DNA from: Phytoseiulus persimilis
Taxonomy: Eukaryota > Arthropoda > Arachnida > Mesostigmata > Phytoseiidae
Assembly: GCA_037576195.1 (NCBI GenBank)
Contig: CM075102.1
Location: 26,098,745 to 26,162,744, forward strand
Length of the DNA stretch: 64,000 nt
Direction: 5' to 3'
The notes below the pieces were generated by a model, which was not told the DNA's origin, did no database searches, and saw only the letters and a program-made list of their open reading frames with translations. Position 1 is the first letter of the stretch; every line of letters begins with the position of its first letter. The position numbers and the translations under genes are program-made. Positions 15,001 through 24,466 of the stretch are shown piece after piece.

Positions 15001-16099
15001 CACTGTTTGCGGATGAGAACTTTCGGTGCTCGGAGAAGGTAATTTTTAGACAAGAAAATGTCGAAGCTGTAATAATTTGTTTCTTCCGACCCAAGATGTG
15101 GGATCACGTTCGGCCAAGCCCTGCTCGCTCATGTCGAGTATCCTCTGAGAATTCTACCAAATAGTCGCGTCATATGTTGCTAGACTTCTCCCACCGACCA
15201 GAAGCGTGGTTCGTATCGTCGCTATCAATCTAAAACCCTCGGCCAATCCGTGACGTGGTCCTCAAGGTGCTCGCATGAGTCGAGCATACCTACGAATTTC
15301 GAGCTCCGGAAGAGCTTCAAAGATGTCTGATCCAAGTATCGCTACATCATTCGAGTCGTAACTACCCTCGCGCGGAAATCTCTGAGGCACGAAGGCCAGA
15401 TAAAACATCCGCGCTTGTTCGTAAGTATTAAAGTGCAATAATTGTTGGACTGGAGATTGCTTGCGTCGAAGTCATTGTGGGCTGAGAGAAACCACGCCGA
15501 GACGCACGATCGATCGAATCCCAGAGGACCCGAGACGAGACGGGAATCGATCAGTGGAACCTCGCAATCGACAAGAGCCGTACACCATCTCTGCGAGAGG
15601 AAAATAATCCGCGGAACTTTGGCTCCACGCGTGGGTTTCCTTAATCAGCCTAAGGTGGTCGGCTGTTCGTTCTCGAGGCATCAGCCCCACTCCACCATGA
15701 ACGGAGGACCGGACGCCCTCCATTCATTCGAGGGGCGGAAATTTTCACCACAAAAGCACCCAGACCAAATTAATCATTCGTCCGGTTTGGCGAGTCATGA
15801 TTCAATGCGCATTCTCGTCCAGCGCACGGGACAGTCTCCCCGGAGTCCATTTCCGCTGAACGGCAAAGCTTCATCAAACTTGGCAGCAAGCGTGCTTCAT
15901 TTCAGTTTTGAATCATGTCCTTTCTTTTTCTCCGGTCTGGCTGGTCCGGTTAGGTTTGCCAAAGCCTGGGCGGATGAGCAGCTCCGCTCATCAGGAAAAA
16001 AATTATTAACGATTGCCTAGTTGTTCGTACGGGAGATTTCTGAGTGAAGTTGGAACTCCAGGAAGAGAGAAGAACAACTGAGTGAAAGCTTAAATAAGT
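1..16099. other. 16-kb stretch without a supportable gene
   Basis: I read both strands and found no ORF with recognisable domains, no consistent chain of splice-compatible exons and no transposase or reverse transcriptase motif. Several long ORFs exist (for example a 279-codon one at 13427-14266 minus). Their composition is arginine/serine-rich and featureless, as expected from stop-poor noncoding DNA. Locally there are CTCGCT/CTGACTGA-type simple sequence stretches near 3790-4040, a GAC/GGC-rich stretch near 6085-6130 and a GGTC microsatellite near 12.8 kb. The segment could be intergenic, or intron of a gene whose exons lie outside the window. Confidence 0.5.
12772..12811. repeat. GGTC/GGCT microsatellite
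   Basis: Short degenerate run of the four-base units CGGT and GGCT, including four consecutive CGGT units. Similar GGTC/GGCT stretches occur near 13.05, 57.95 and 62.63 kb, so this simple repeat recurs in the local genome. Confidence 0.7.
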
Positions 16100-16105
16100 T
16101 TTATT
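16100..16105 (-). terminator. poly(A) signal of MCMBP-like mini-gene A
   Basis: AATAAA on the minus strand about 90 bases beyond the stop codon of the mini-gene. It supports a complete short transcript rather than a random open frame. Confidence 0.5.
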
Positions 16106-16195
16106 TCGTTAGACGAACATTCGGAAAAAAAGAGATCACAAAGTAGAATCCTGAGCTCAACACGGACATGTCCAACAAAAACCGTTCACCGCTCG

Positions 16196-16940
16196 TCATT
16201 GCAAGACGCACCACGCTCCGCCGGTCGTTAATGGAATCTCTTCGGGAATTTCCTCCACAATTGGTACAAATCTGTCATAAAACATCGCATGGACTCTGCG
16301 TGCCCCTGGCGGATCGGGATCGGACTCATCATGGTCCAGCATAGAAAGGATCGGGTTGTCGCCACGAGAGAGAATCAACTCTCTGAATACGGGCACGTAT
16401 GTCAAGATGCCGATCACCTTTATCTGATGCCCTTTGCGGATATCTCGGTGCTCATTGAAAATCTTCACGACGACTGGGGTCTGTATTCTAGAGTCATGGT
16501 CGCGGACCACACATCCCAGGCTGACAACATCCACCTTCCAAGATCTCTTACACTCGTCGGAGATGGATTCCGGTCGGAACAACAGCAGCCCTCCTCCAGG
16601 GTTCAAGTAGGCCGCGATTTGACTCCGTACGACGCTGCGCACTTCGCAGTGGAACTCGACTAGATTCCCTGGCACCGCCGTCGAGGATGTGATCGGAACG
16701 GTTATCCCACGCTGTAAAACAAAACGAAGGTATCCGATTGAGTCAGTTTGCTATGACTTACTCCGACTGGTGTTGCCACTCCGGAAACCACTTGTTAAAT
16801 TCGGTTCTGCGCACCTCACGCGCGAAACAGTCGTAGACTTCGAGGACCGCGTCCAGGACTTCGGGGATACTGCGCCTGTTCCCTGCTTTACGGTGAAGTT
16901 TATCGATCCAGGTGGTGAGTGGATGTTCGATTGTTTCCAT
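16196..16940 (-). CDS. MCMBP N-domain-like mini-protein A (two exons, C-terminal CaaX box)
   Basis: Seen: exon 1 is 16940-16815 (42 codons), intron 16814-16712 (GTGCGC...CAG, phase 0), exon 2 is 16711-16196, giving 213 aa. Residues 1-42 contain HPLTT, matching the HPL/NPL start of MCM-binding proteins. Exon 2 begins VPITS and then LVEFHCEV, aligning with the IPSLHE...LVRFRGMI region of the full MCMBP gene at 22.7-24.5 kb. A second half, with VVVKIF, a GILTYVP motif and RRVHAMF, aligns with the IVKGY, GIVSHIP and PRIHAVF blocks of MCMBP. The protein then stops, so the MCMBP C-terminal domain is absent. It ends WCVLQ, a predicted CaaX box. The intron sits at the same place and phase as in MCMBP, so duplication was at DNA level. 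Inferred role: an MCM-interacting or derived scaffold, possibly membrane-attached; function unknown. The start could lie in an upstream exon. Confidence 0.72.
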
Positions 16941-17040
16941 TCTCGGCTTCAATCCGAATTTCCCTGTTCTCGAAGACGCAGCTCGCCAAGATGGAATCCG
17001 CACCCAACGCTCTGACCAGGGAGACGAGCCGCTGTCTCTG

Positions 17041-17080
17041 TTTGTGTTTCCCGCTCGCAAACATTGACTGCACGTATCGC
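17041..17080 (-). other. Conserved block upstream of mini-gene A
   Basis: About 100 bases upstream of the chosen start. It matches the block at 21227-21263 upstream of mini-gene B. Read on the minus strand in one frame both give RYVQ, two variable residues, then FASGK, and the differences fall mostly in third codon positions. This suggests an old coding segment (an upstream exon or a lost N-terminal extension) rather than a promoter alone. In copy B this frame soon meets stop codons. Confidence 0.4.
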
Positions 17081-17343
17081 AACTTCTTCCACGGTGTAAC
17101 GCATCCTTCGTCTTGAAAAATCGAGGCGATCGCTGCTGCTGCGCTCAGGGAATTGTTTTGTTCTCCCGTCTGTCCATGAGCTTGGGTATGGAACGGAAGT
17201 TAATAATCTCCGGGTATGAGCCGCTGAACCATCCGTAGCAGGACGCTAACTTTGCCACCGCCGAGTCGCGGACCGGTGCTACATGCACTCTCATCGTATA
17301 ACCTCCCTCACCGTAAGGCTCTGCAAAAAAACGCATTTCTGAA

Positions 17344-17450
17344 TAACCGCGGTTACGGTTAACCGATAACCGCAAATCCATAACCGCAATACCGGTTAAC
17401 CGCAAAATTAGGACCGAAAACCGCGGTTGTAAGCGCAAATAACCGCGGTT
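17344..17450. repeat. Degenerate AACCGC/GCGGTT repeat cluster 1
   Basis: About ten copies of AACCGC or its complement GCGGTT within roughly 110 bases, separated by AT-rich 3-8 base spacers. Three are perfect palindromes AACCGCGGTT (17345-17354, 17419-17428, 17441-17450). A related cluster lies at 18839-18936. Not part of any gene I can support. It could be a protein-binding array or a degraded tandem repeat. Confidence 0.75.
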
Positions 17451-17818
17451 GTATGGGAGAGTGCCCGGAGACGTGATTCCGAACAGATCCTACACCGATA
17501 CCATCGACCTTGATCAGATGGGGCCGGGGACATTGCTTGAACGTTCAAAGTCACGAAATCTTCAACAAATTATCCTGATGCGAAAGAGATCATCTTGTAT
17601 TGTGGAGCCCCCCGTCCAATGAATGTAGTCAGCGATTTCGGGTTCAATCCCTCACGATCCGCTGACGAAGTGTTGCGAACTCTGGAATGTGGAATTGGCG
17701 CCGATTTCTGCACGGTTTCACGAGCCCAAGTGAGTGCCCAAAGGCATGCTTCCTCGTTGGGTTGACTCACGTAGATTCCACGTTCTGATTCTCGAGTGTT
17801 TTTTCATTGGGAATCCTC

Positions 17819-18123
17819 GAGATCGTCTCTTTTTTTTTTTTTTCCGGCTGAACCTCTCAGCCAGCCCTTAGAAGTGTCCCGGAATCACCTTTCGGTATTG
17901 CTTCAGTGACACTCCCTATCGCCTCGCAAATCCCATTGCGGGCGGTGGGCTTGGGTCTTAAGATGGTTCAGATTTAATTCTGATATAAATTGAATCCTTT
18001 TTTTTACCACATAAGAAATTTGTTGTCCCGGCCGGGGATCGAACCCGCGATTGCTAGCTTAGCGTGGCACCCAAGGCGTTGGTTTATGCCACACGGCCAA
18101 CGAGCCGGTTGAGATCGTCTCTT
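17819..18123 (-). mobile_element. tRNA-derived SINE with 13-bp target-site duplication
   Basis: A 13-bp direct repeat, GAGATCGTCTCTT, flanks the insertion exactly (17819-17831 and 18111-18123). On the minus strand the element starts at 18110 with a tRNA-like head. It has an A-box-like TGGCCGTGTGG (18099-18089) and a B box GGTTCGATCCC (18045-18035) about 45 bases further on. A non-tRNA body follows, and the element ends in about 12 A residues (the T run at 17832-17843) directly before the other duplication. About 279 bp in all. Head, internal Pol III promoter, A tail and duplication together define a retroposed SINE mobilised by LINE machinery. The intact duplication indicates a fairly recent insertion. 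Confidence 0.88.
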
Positions 18124-18838
18124 GAGGTGCTTCCAATTTTCGGCTGACTCCAAATTACTGCTTCCGGCTTCGATATCACCGTTGCAGTCTTCAAAAATGG
18201 TGTGTGTTCTTTCGTATTGACTCCTCATTCTTGGATGACCTATCCGAACCGAGACGTTGGCTCAGGTACATGCCTAGAATGTTCATGCGAATTTCGCTCG
18301 ATTGGCCCGAGCTTAATGGTTTTCAGAAATTCGCAAATCATAAACGCCGATCCGATCGCGAGTGGTTTCTGTGAACTCGAACTTCTTCCCCGAGCCGGCT
18401 TGGTTCCGCCAGTGCAGGAGAGATCCCCGTTTCCTGGTAGGACTCCATCACGATTCTTTCCTCGATGCCTCCAAACGGGGGCGCAAGCCACAGAATAGCT
18501 ACTTCCGTCGTGCTCTGTTCCTTGTTCCTACCAGATGTGCAAAGTCTGGAAGATTGAGCCTTCCGCCTTCAATGCTGGCTCATCGAGTCCTTGAACGGCT
18601 TGCTCATCGGGAAATGGGCAGGCTGATGTGTGATGTATGATGTCCAGGTATGATTGAAAGCCAGGTCCGGCTTTCGGAACCGTGTACGAACTTCGTTTAG
18701 CGGGAGTCATCACACACGGCGTCACAGTTCCAGAAGCAATTCATTTCTCTTCAATTCCTAGCGCCTAATTCCAGATCCCCAGCCAGAGTACGATAATCAG
18801 ACACGACACTTCCTCGAAAAATCACACGTTTCGGAGAA

Positions 18839-18936
18839 TCGCGGTTAAATGCGGTCATAACCGCAATTCGCTTGCGGTTATTGCGGTCGAAAACCGCAAA
18901 ATATTTGCGGTCATCAACCGCGGCTAAGTAACCGTG
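18839..18936. repeat. Degenerate AACCGC/GCGGTT repeat cluster 2
   Basis: A second run of GCGGTT, GCGGTC, AACCGC and related hexamers in both orientations with AT-rich spacers. It lies 1.4 kb from cluster 1 and also between the two MCMBP-like mini-genes. Orientation is more mixed than in cluster 1. The two may be remnants of one repeat family or of a larger inserted element. Confidence 0.7.
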
Positions 18937-19039
18937 GCAAAAACTTTTCACCGTCCTTACTCACTCGCGAATCCATCCCTTTACGCACACAACGAGCCCT
19001 TTGACGGAGACAAGAGCTTCTCACGAACGGTCTGTGGTC

Positions 19040-19228
19040 GGGATGCGAACAGCTCAATGAACATTCATGTAAAATGAAGGTTTGAATGATATGATCAAGC
19101 GCAGAACCTGCTTCATCTCCGATTTCGATGATGTTCAAAATCGCGATCTTCGTGAAACAAAAAATTTCCTCCGGGTTGATAACAATTTCGAGAAACGCGA
19201 AAAGGTTGTTGACGAATCCAGTACTCAA
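19040..19228 (-). pseudogene. Possible isolated exon or gene relic with helical hydrophobic pattern
   Basis: An open frame whose translation has an unusually regular hydrophobic pattern (FVNNLFAFLEIVI, then FTKIAILNIIEIG and LDHIIQTFILHE), as in paired helices of HEAT/armadillo-type repeats. The surrounding frames look random. I found no in-frame ATG nearby and no convincing partner exons. It could be an exon of an unrecognised minus-strand gene, a relic, or chance. No family is assigned. Confidence 0.25.
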
Positions 19229-20245
19229 GCAAACTCATGTAACTAGATAGGCCTTCGAGCTTGCCCCGAGTTTGTCCTTCATGCGTTCGAAAGTCACTCC
19301 TCGGTAGATGTCTTTTTGTCAGCTCAATACTTCGCAATAAGGAGCCTGATTGGAACGCAGATTGATGTTCAAACTTCCGGGGTCTCCCGTAATCTGCTCC
19401 GACGACAACCAACGCCCCATGGCACGCTGCTGCATGAGGACAATTCGAGGTCGGAGGCCACATCAAAAGCTGCTTCGGACCCCGGCAACTGACGCAGGAT
19501 CAATCGCTGAAATCAGATTCTTCATACATAGAAGGCAACGTCAGTCTTACATAGATTTCCGAGCCAATGATTGGATCGGCAGGAAACTGGATGGACCCGG
19601 AAATGGGATTTCGCCCCGATGTGCGGTTCCCTCTTCTTCCTTTCTGATAAATCCCACGAAAGGAAACACGTCTGAGGAAACTCTGACATGAATGGAACTG
19701 CGGTCGCCCCATCTCAACCTTATGGACAGGGATTCGAGGTATCAGGTCGGTTCCGGGGAACGTTTTTCGTTCGATCACAGCGTTGCTCCTACGAGTACTA
19801 TCCCATCTTACTAGATCTTCTATATATGTCACTACGAGAAAGTCAATAATTATCCAGGAAAGGTTCGTTAAAAACCTTCGGAGTTGGTTTTTCTGGATCG
19901 TAGCACTGGAACATCTTTAGGAGAACGTTTTGTCGGAGACGTTCTGATCTTATCGGGGACGTCCGAAGTTCAAACTGTCGCAGAACTCGAGCTTCCGGAG
20001 TCTGATATGACAGAGAGCCCGATACCAAACTGGGCTGACAACGGTCCCAGCGTGGTCGGCCGGAGGCCAGCTAGTATGCAGAAAATATTTACAGTTATCG
20101 GAATCGCGATCAGAGAACTCGAATGGGGATCCCGATCAGGAATGGATCGACTCCGTGCATCACAGCTGCAGCGACGGAGAACCAGCTGGGCCGATGCTCC
20201 CAGTCAGGACAGAAATAATACGAGGTTGAACTTGTGATAACTTAT
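19229..20245. other. Spacer between repeat-rich region and mini-gene B
   Basis: No gene is supportable. A 110-codon minus-strand frame at 19500-19832 has a few protein-like stretches but no start context, splice partner or motif. Confidence 0.4.
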
Positions 20246-20251
20246 TTTAAT
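20246..20251 (-). terminator. Poly(A) signal variant ATTAAA of mini-gene B
   Basis: ATTAAA on the minus strand about 90 bases after the stop codon of mini-gene B. The distance is similar to that of the AATAAA after mini-gene A. Confidence 0.4.
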
Positions 20252-20336
20252 TCAGGTAAAGGAGGGAGGGTTAAAATCACAACCAACAATTCAATATGAA
20301 ACACCAATTAATCTTATCATGAGCTTTCACAGCAGC

Positions 20337-21143
20337 TTATTGCAAGACGCACCATGTTTTGTTTTCTGATAGGAGGCCGTCCTCATCATCTGCATGGCCC
20401 CAAATGTGCTTCAGTTTGGATGCAACTATATCAACATATATTGCATGGACTCTGCGCGCTCCAAGTGGGTTCGGATTGGATTCATCGTGACCCAACATAT
20501 CAGAAATCCGGTCGTTGCGACGGTAGTTTATGAGCTCGCCGAATGAAGGTATGTACGTTAAAATGCCGACGACCTTTATAACTTGGCCCTCTCGGATGTT
20601 TTGATTGTCATCAAAGATCTTCACGATGACCGGGGTGAGTATCTTGGTATCAGGATCTCGGATCACACAACCCAGGCTGATGGCATCGATCTTCCGCGAC
20701 TCCTCTTCCTCCTTTGAGATGGATTCCGCTCGAAACAACAACAACCCATCCTTGCAGCCCGAGCAGGCTGCGATTCGACTCCGAACAACGCTGCGAACCT
20801 CGCAACGGAATCTCACCAGACTCCCGGGCGCCGCAAACATAGATGTGATGGGAACACTCTTCGTGTACTGTGAAACGAGTCGAATTTTTAGTGCGCCACG
20901 CTGAGACAGTTTCAGCGCAAACTGCGCCTAGAATTTCGAGCGCGGAAACTATTCATGTAGCTGAGATAGATTGTGGTTCTCTTCCAGATTCCCAGATCTT
21001 GACTCAGCACTTCGTACCTTACGGGGGAGCGCGTCGCAAACATCCAGAAGTGCGTTCAGGAGTTGCGGGATACAACACTTATTTTCAGGATCACGGTGGA
21101 GTACATCGATCACGGTGGTGAGTGGGTGTCTGGTTGCTTCCAT
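20337..21143 (-). CDS. MCMBP N-domain-like mini-protein B (two exons, C-terminal CaaX box)
   Basis: Seen: exon 1 is 21143-21018 (42 codons, the same length as in A), intron 21017-20868 (GTACGA...CAG, phase 0), exon 2 is 20867-20337, giving 218 aa. Exon 1 has MEATRHPLTTVIDVLHR, close to A. Exon 2 runs VPITS, LVRFRCEVRSVVRS, GLLLFRAESIS, ISLGCVIRD, VIVKIF, IKVVGILTYIP and GARRVHAIY, and ends WCVLQ. I judge A and B to be roughly half identical or more over exon 2, with many V/I, K/R and D/N exchanges, as expected under purifying selection. The segment between RRVHA and the last five residues is poorly conserved. The protein lacks the MCMBP C-terminal domain, and the final Cys-Val-Leu-Gln is a predicted prenylation signal. 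It lies upstream, on the minus strand, of mini-gene A and downstream of MCMBP, so all three form a same-strand tandem series. Function unknown. Confidence 0.72.
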
Positions 21144-21226
21144 TCCCACGGGAAACCTGGCTGTTTTGAGCACAATTGACGCAGCTAACCCAACCTTCAC
21201 ACAAGCTCAACAAGTCGTAGATTTTG

Positions 21227-21263
21227 TTTGTTTTCCGCTCGCGAATGTGGGTTGGACGTATCG
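21227..21263 (-). other. Conserved block upstream of mini-gene B
   Basis: Counterpart of 17041-17080. It gives the RYVQ-x-x-FASGK reading on the minus strand but is followed within a few codons by a stop. An alignment to copy A also places TGA and TAG at positions where A keeps codons. Either decayed former coding sequence or a conserved 5' untranslated or promoter element. Confidence 0.35.
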
Positions 21264-22571
21264 GAGAAATAACGAGCACGGGGCGCGTTCCACCTCGATA
21301 TGGTTGATTCGCGACGGCAAAAGAAACACTCGCGGATGTTTCCAATCCCCGAACCTATACACTCAGCGTCGACTAATGGAGATGCGATCAGGAGAATGTA
21401 TCGAGCTCGAAAACCCATCGATTCAGGAGAAACCTGAATCCATGGGAAGACTCCACCATTGCCCTTGGGGCTGATTGCGAGCATTTAGGAGCTTCGTTCC
21501 CAACTGAGAACCTGGGAAAGTAGTGTCGATGTTCGTGTTGCGACGACACCAAAGCCGATAATATCCGCCAATTCCCTCGATGCTTCGCTCCCGCCTCAAC
21601 AGACTTGGGGGCTGGGAAACATGTGCATCACTGTGCAACTAAAAACCTCGGTCTCCTACCATTTTGGTTTTTGAACTCTACCAGAGCTTCAATGGTGAGT
21701 CGGGTGAGGCTGTTTCTCGAAGAGCTGGCGGGAATACTGATCTGGATGACCCACCACGAAGCACCGTTTGCCGATCTTGAGGGCGTTGTGGATCCTTCCA
21801 GTTGTCTACGAAACGAAGGTGCATTTCACTCCGGCACCGGCAGTGATCCACCTGAGTATGCTCCCGAGTGCGTTTCTCGTAATCATGAAACGATCTGACT
21901 CAATGGAAAAAGCGTAGGTCAGTGTTCAAGCCTCACTCTAGGCCGTTACTTCTCGCTTGTTCGCTTCACGAAATTCGGGAAACTGACAGAGGAAACATGA
22001 CTGGAGACCACTACACCCGATGGAATAACGCCAGAATCGATGATTTCGCCGTAACCGAGCCACATGTCGATGCTTCGAAGCTCGTCGCTTCTGAGTTAAT
22101 ATCGGTCGTCGCACCTCAGAAAGCCCGACAGAGCTTCCAGAACCATTCCAGTCGGTGAGAAGCTGAAGCGAAGTGCGGCGTCGAGTCGGATTCCAAAGGA
22201 GGACCACTGAGGAACTATGATCCGTGGAGGAGATTCGGAGGGCACGCAGACTGGGCAAAAAAATGTGGCTGCGCATCTTGGGATAGTTTGAATGCTCTGC
22301 TCTCGGTAAACTCACAAGGGCGAGGAAGAGGGAAGCCATGGAAAGATGAGTTGTGCAGATTGCAAGGTTGACATTCAGATAACAACTGTGTTTCCCCCAG
22401 TAGGAGGGAAATCTCCAAGAGACGTGCACTTTCTTGAGTAGACAGGCATCTCCTTCAACTGAAAAAACTCTTGCTAGGATGATACTATCTGATGAATGGG
22501 CATCCTCTGATGGGTCAGCTGGACGGGAAGAAGGGGAGCATGACTCTTTCTCTGCCCCATGAGGCAGTTCG
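21264..22571. other. Spacer between mini-gene B and MCMBP
   Basis: No gene is supportable. The overlapping frames at 21605-22430 lack motifs. The low-coordinate end is taken up by the MCMBP 3' untranslated region. Confidence 0.4.
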
Positions 22572-22577
22572 TTTATT
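22572..22577 (-). terminator. Poly(A) signal of MCMBP
   Basis: AATAAA on the minus strand about 120 bases after the MCMBP stop codon. Confidence 0.45.
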
Positions 22578-22694
22578 CGTAGAAAAACTCAACTCGACCG
22601 AACGATTGTGCTGCACGAAAAGGGCAAGTCATTTTGATAAATGTACAGCCGCGTGACCATACCTAACTCGTTTCTTTAGAGATCTGATCCAAGT

Positions 22695-24466
22695 TCAGTG
22701 GCATCGATAGCGTCGTTCGGCTTCGAGTGTTTTCGCATGCTTCCAGCAGTCCGGAGTGAGCTCCATTTGCCCTCGCAGTAAAGAAACATATCTCGCCACA
22801 ACTAGAAGACTGTGGAGATCGTCGGCGGTCATGCTCGAGTCTTGGGAGCGCATATCCACGAAGTCATCTTGCACGTTCTTCTGCATCTCCTCCGAGAGCT
22901 GATGATCTTCCCACTTGAGCACTGTGATATATCTGCGGAGCCGTAACAGAACCTCATCCGTTAGCTGCTGTTTTATCTCCTCAGCGATCTGTGCCATGTC
23001 TCCCTTGGGTTGAGTTGGTTGCACTTTCGATTGGAAGTCGCACTGAATCAGACCTTTGCCTTGGGAAAGATAGAGGACCGGTATGTCGGTGTGGAACTCG
23101 ACCGGTTGAAAACCGAAATTGTATTCCAAAGACTGATTTTGTATCATATTTCCGAGAGCTTTCAGATTTTCGATACCGACACTATTCAGCTGACCAGCGT
23201 TCATTGCGTTCTCGTCACAAATCAAGAGGGTTCCAGGAGACAGCTGGAGAAGCCCTGATTGTAGCCGATTGAGCTCGTAGTCTTTGTTAGGAACGAACTT
23301 GGCACTGTTCAAATACTCCAAAGACATTGGAACAACGTGACACTTCGTCACCAGCATGGACAGGATCGCTGCGATCCCCTTCGCTTGCTCGGGGCTGATG
23401 TTCCGCAGGTTCAGGGAGAATTTTCCCAGAGCGAGAACATCGTGACGGAGGTACACACGCGAGATCAGATGCATCAGGAGATACTCCGCACAATGTTCAT
23501 CCCCGAAAAAAAGTTTCTTGAATATGTTCAACAGTTCGTGTCGGTTCTTTTGAGCCTCGTCGAGCGCACGTCGACGTTGTATGCTGCTTTCGATGCTTAT
23601 ATTGCGACCGAGGAGAGGATTCTCGTGGTATATCTTCTGACAGAAAACAGCATGGATCCGAGGAACTTGTGAAGTTGGAGGATTTTTGAAGTTGATCTCA
23701 TCTGAACACATCTCACCGGAGCAATCGGACTTTTCGGGAATGTGAGATACGATTCCGATGATGTCGAGCATGTCGTTGAGGTGGAATTCTTCTTCTGCGA
23801 GGTAGCCCTTGACAATACACGATGTTTGATGCGTGTCAAGTGGGAAACACCAGGGCCTATCCGCGTTGGGATCTTTGGCTTCCACTTCCATTTCGTCAGA
23901 CTTGCTCTTCTTCGCCGGCACTTCCTCATTATGGACAGCTGTTTTAGGCTGGTTCTCCATCACCCAAGAGTTCTCTCCGGGTAGCGCGATGCAATGCCAT
24001 GTGGATCGTTCCATGAGAGCCCTGCTGTCGTTCGCGAAGTACCCAAGCTCGTTTTCGAGGGGATCCCGAAACAAAGAGGTGATCAGATCCGAACCCCTCT
24101 TGTAGGACGGAATGAAGTACTCTGGATCATAGATGTCTTGGATCATGCCCCGGAAGCGAACCAAAGTTCCCGTCCGCAGGTCACTGGGACTGATCTCGTG
24201 TAGACTTGGGATCTGCAGAATCGAGAACTGTATTGAGTCTGAGGAACAGCGCGCTCTGGGTCTGACTCGGGGATCGTGAAGGAGAGCGCGCAATGATCCA
24301 TCTCAGTGGAGCTAATAGAACGTACCTTGAGAAAATCGTTCGTTGAGAACTCGAACTTCTGGCGGAAGAAGTGCAGGACGGCGTCTTTGCTAGCCTTTGC
24401 ATCCTGCTGACACTTTCCGAAAATGCTGGCAACTTCAGCCAGGGGGTTTTCGATCAAGGTTTTCAT
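22695..24466 (-). CDS. MCMBP: Mini-chromosome maintenance complex-binding protein
   Basis: Seen: exon 1 is 24466-24326 (47 codons), intron 24325-24213 (GTACGT...CAG, phase 0), exon 2 is 24212-22695, giving 552 aa (the human protein is about 640). Landmarks in order: NPLAEVASIF near residue 8, IPSLHEISPSDLRTGTLVRF right after the intron, MIQDIYDPEYF, the CIALPGENSWV block, an acidic/lysine-rich linker, VPRIHAVF, then the C-terminal domain with LLMHLISRVYLRHDVLALGK, FVPNKDYELNRLQSGLLQL, DDFVDMR and MTADDLHSLLVVARYVSL. Known of the family: a nuclear protein that binds MCM3-7 (replacing MCM2), helps make and stabilise the MCM pool, and aids unloading of MCM from chromatin after replication. The minus-strand start is supported by the close match at the exon junction. 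Two N-domain-only relatives lie downstream on the same strand. Confidence 0.95.

Noticed and set aside
16941..17060. N-terminal extension of mini-protein A continuous with exon 1
   Set aside because: The frame is open upstream, but the matching frame in copy B has a different, non-similar sequence, while similarity begins sharply at the Met-Glu before HPLTT.
18000..18110. Functional tRNA gene
   Set aside because: A and B boxes are present but the sequence does not fold as a clean cloverleaf, is followed by a non-tRNA body and A tail, and is flanked by a target duplication, so it is a SINE head.
16196..21143. Mini-genes as processed retrocopies of MCMBP
   Set aside because: Both retain the intron at the MCMBP position and phase, so they arose from DNA duplication, not reverse transcription.
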